A stretch of DNA of 6,804 bases from assembly GCA_009930445.1 (NCBI GenBank), contig RZYD01000131.1:1-6804 (forward strand), in the 5' to 3' direction. Each line of letters starts with the position of its first letter. Within the stretch, counting starts at the first letter, position 1. Positions 5,741 through 6,804 of this stretch are shown here, piece after piece. The DNA comes from Bacteroidia bacterium. GTDB lineage: Bacteria > Bacteroidota > Bacteroidia > Bacteroidales > BM520. The notes below the pieces were generated by a model. That model saw only the letters and a list, made by a program, of their open reading frames with translations, was not told the DNA's origin and did not search any database. A program made the translations under genes and the position numbers.

Positions 5741-6804
5741 ATGCGCATGAGAAAAACAATCTTCTTTCTGGTGTTCGTTTGCAGTTTATCGGGCCTTTCA
5801 ACCGCACAACCCTTGTCAGGAGTTTATCCAAAAGAGACGTTGTTTTTGAGTACCGACAGAAACCTGTATTGCAGTGGCGAGCGGATCTGGTTTTCCCTCT
5901 TTCGTACCGAAGGAGTAAGTACCATCGCCTATGCCGAACTCTTTGACCACCAGGCGGAACACTGCGTAAAAATTACTCTGAAGATTATAAATCAACACTA
6001 TACTGGTAGTCTCGAAATACCGGATCATTTTCCGACCGGCCATTATACCTTCAGAGCCTATACCTATTACCAGCAAAACTTTTCGGCCACCGAATTCATC
6101 AACCTCCCGGTTACTATAATCCATGCTGGGGCTCCAGCATTTTCCGATACGATACAAGCTAACCTCCCCGAGAGGAAGGAACCTGAGAAGCCACCTATGG
6201 CAAAAATAATAATGCAAAAAAACCATTATAGCTCCCGCGAACGTGTAGAAGTGACCATCGATCCTTTTCCATCCACCACCGACACCTTACGTTTTGCTAC
6301 GCTATCGGTAACCCAAAGAGGAACACGGTATAACACCTTACGCACAACCACACCGCATTCCAAAACCGATACAGCATTAAAACTGCCGGAAATAAACGAT
6401 CCTGTGTTGCATGGGTACCTATCCGGCGCAGTAACCGAAGAACAAACCGTGCTGCTGGCAAAACCCGGAAACAATCCCGATTTAAGAATTGCAACTACCC
6501 ATAACCACCGTTTTTGCATTCCATTTCTACCTTTCGATGAGGAGAAAACGCTGTTTATGTCACTTGCCAACAAAAACACAGAAGATATCCAAATTAAAAT
6601 TGAGCAGAACTATTGTCCGCATTATCCGGAAATAGTTGCCAAATCACGCCCCGACGACACGATAGTGCTGAGTTTGATCCGCAACAAACAGGTTGAACAA
6701 CACTTCACCTCAACGACCCTTCCCATGCGGCAAGAAAACGATGAAATTCGAGGATTGCTGGGTGTTGCACCGATAAAAGTTGCCCTGCGCGATCATATCG
6801 AACT
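5741..6804 (+). CDS. MG2-domain (macroglobulin-like) envelope protein, N-terminal part
   Basis: The frame is open without a stop from base 5663 to the right edge; 354 residues are visible from ATG 5741 and the C-terminus is missing. A signal peptide (MRMRKTIFFLVFVCSLSGLSTAQ) supports a start at 5741 or at the second ATG, 5747. An in-frame ATG at 5663 would add 26 polar residues before the signal peptide and is less likely. After cleavage the sequence reads ETLFLSTDRNLYCSGERIWF (32-51), the MG2 hallmark of a strand, a (T)DR.LY.sGE turn and an aromatic strand. AYAELFD (63-69) and PTGHYTFRAYTYY (98-110) complete that fold. Further beta-sandwich material follows (about 155-245 and 255-290), including HGYLSGAV (224-231). 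Bacteroidota proteins starting like this are usually 700-900 residues long and often carry a plug-like domain near the C-terminus; that part is not visible. It follows the DUF4249 gene by 85 bases with no terminator and probably belongs to the same operon. Role is unproven: a surface or periplasmic accessory to the receptor is inferred. Confidence 0.85.
   Translation, partial: MRMRKTIFFLVFVCSLSGLSTAQPLSGVYPKETLFLSTDRNLYCSGERIWFSLFRTEGVSTIAYAELFDHQAEHCVKITLKIINQHYTGSLEIPDHFPTGHYTFRAYTYYQQNFSATEFINLPVTIIHAGAPAFSDTIQANLPERKEPEKPPMAKIIMQKNHYSSRERVEVTIDPFPSTTDTLRFATLSVTQRGTRYNTLRTTTPHSKTDTALKLPEINDPVLHGYLSGAVTEEQTVLLAKPGNNPDLRIATTHNHRFCIPFLPFDEEKTLFMSLANKNTEDIQIKIEQNYCPHYPEIVAKSRPDDTIVLSLIRNKQVEQHFTSTTLPMRQENDEIRGLLGVAPIKVALRDHIE

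Overview
The window looks like a chromosomal fragment of a Bacteroidota member. Four hallmarks point there: a type IX secretion (T9SS) type A C-terminal sorting domain, a TonB-dependent receptor of the STN + CarboxypepD_reg-like + plug layout, a DUF4249 lipoprotein, and a large MG2-domain outer-surface protein. Shine-Dalgarno sequences are absent and AT-rich stretches precede the starts, which also fits. I cannot place it below phylum level.

Layout, all genes on the plus strand. (1) 1-362: the 3' end of a secreted protein whose visible part is the tail of a PKD-like repeat followed by a T9SS sorting domain. (2) 363-1018: a 656-base gap without a convincing gene. It holds a two-part inverted repeat (578-624), an AT-rich stretch (about 660-800) with a promoter-like TTCACA-N17-TATAAT, and a short open frame that reads weakly like a zinc ribbon. 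(3) 1019-1759: a 246-residue exported protein of unknown function. (4) 1746-4517: a 923-residue STN-type TonB-dependent receptor. (5) 4507-5655: a 382-residue DUF4249 lipoprotein. (6) 5741 to the window end: the N-terminal 354 residues of an MG2-domain protein that runs off the edge.

Genes 3 to 5 overlap by 14 and 11 bases and gene 6 follows after at most 85 bases, so genes 3 to 6 are almost certainly one operon and partly translationally coupled. The likely picture, by inference from family knowledge, is an outer-membrane import or sensing complex: the receptor forms the TonB-driven pore, the DUF4249 lipoprotein sits with it at the surface much as SusD sits on SusC, and the MG2 protein and the small exported protein are accessory envelope components. 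The substrate cannot be read from the sequence. The STN domain predicts an anti-sigma (FecR-like) partner, and none lies in this window.

The most interesting material is this poorly characterised four-gene envelope module, especially the small exported protein coupled to the receptor, plus the structured upstream region.
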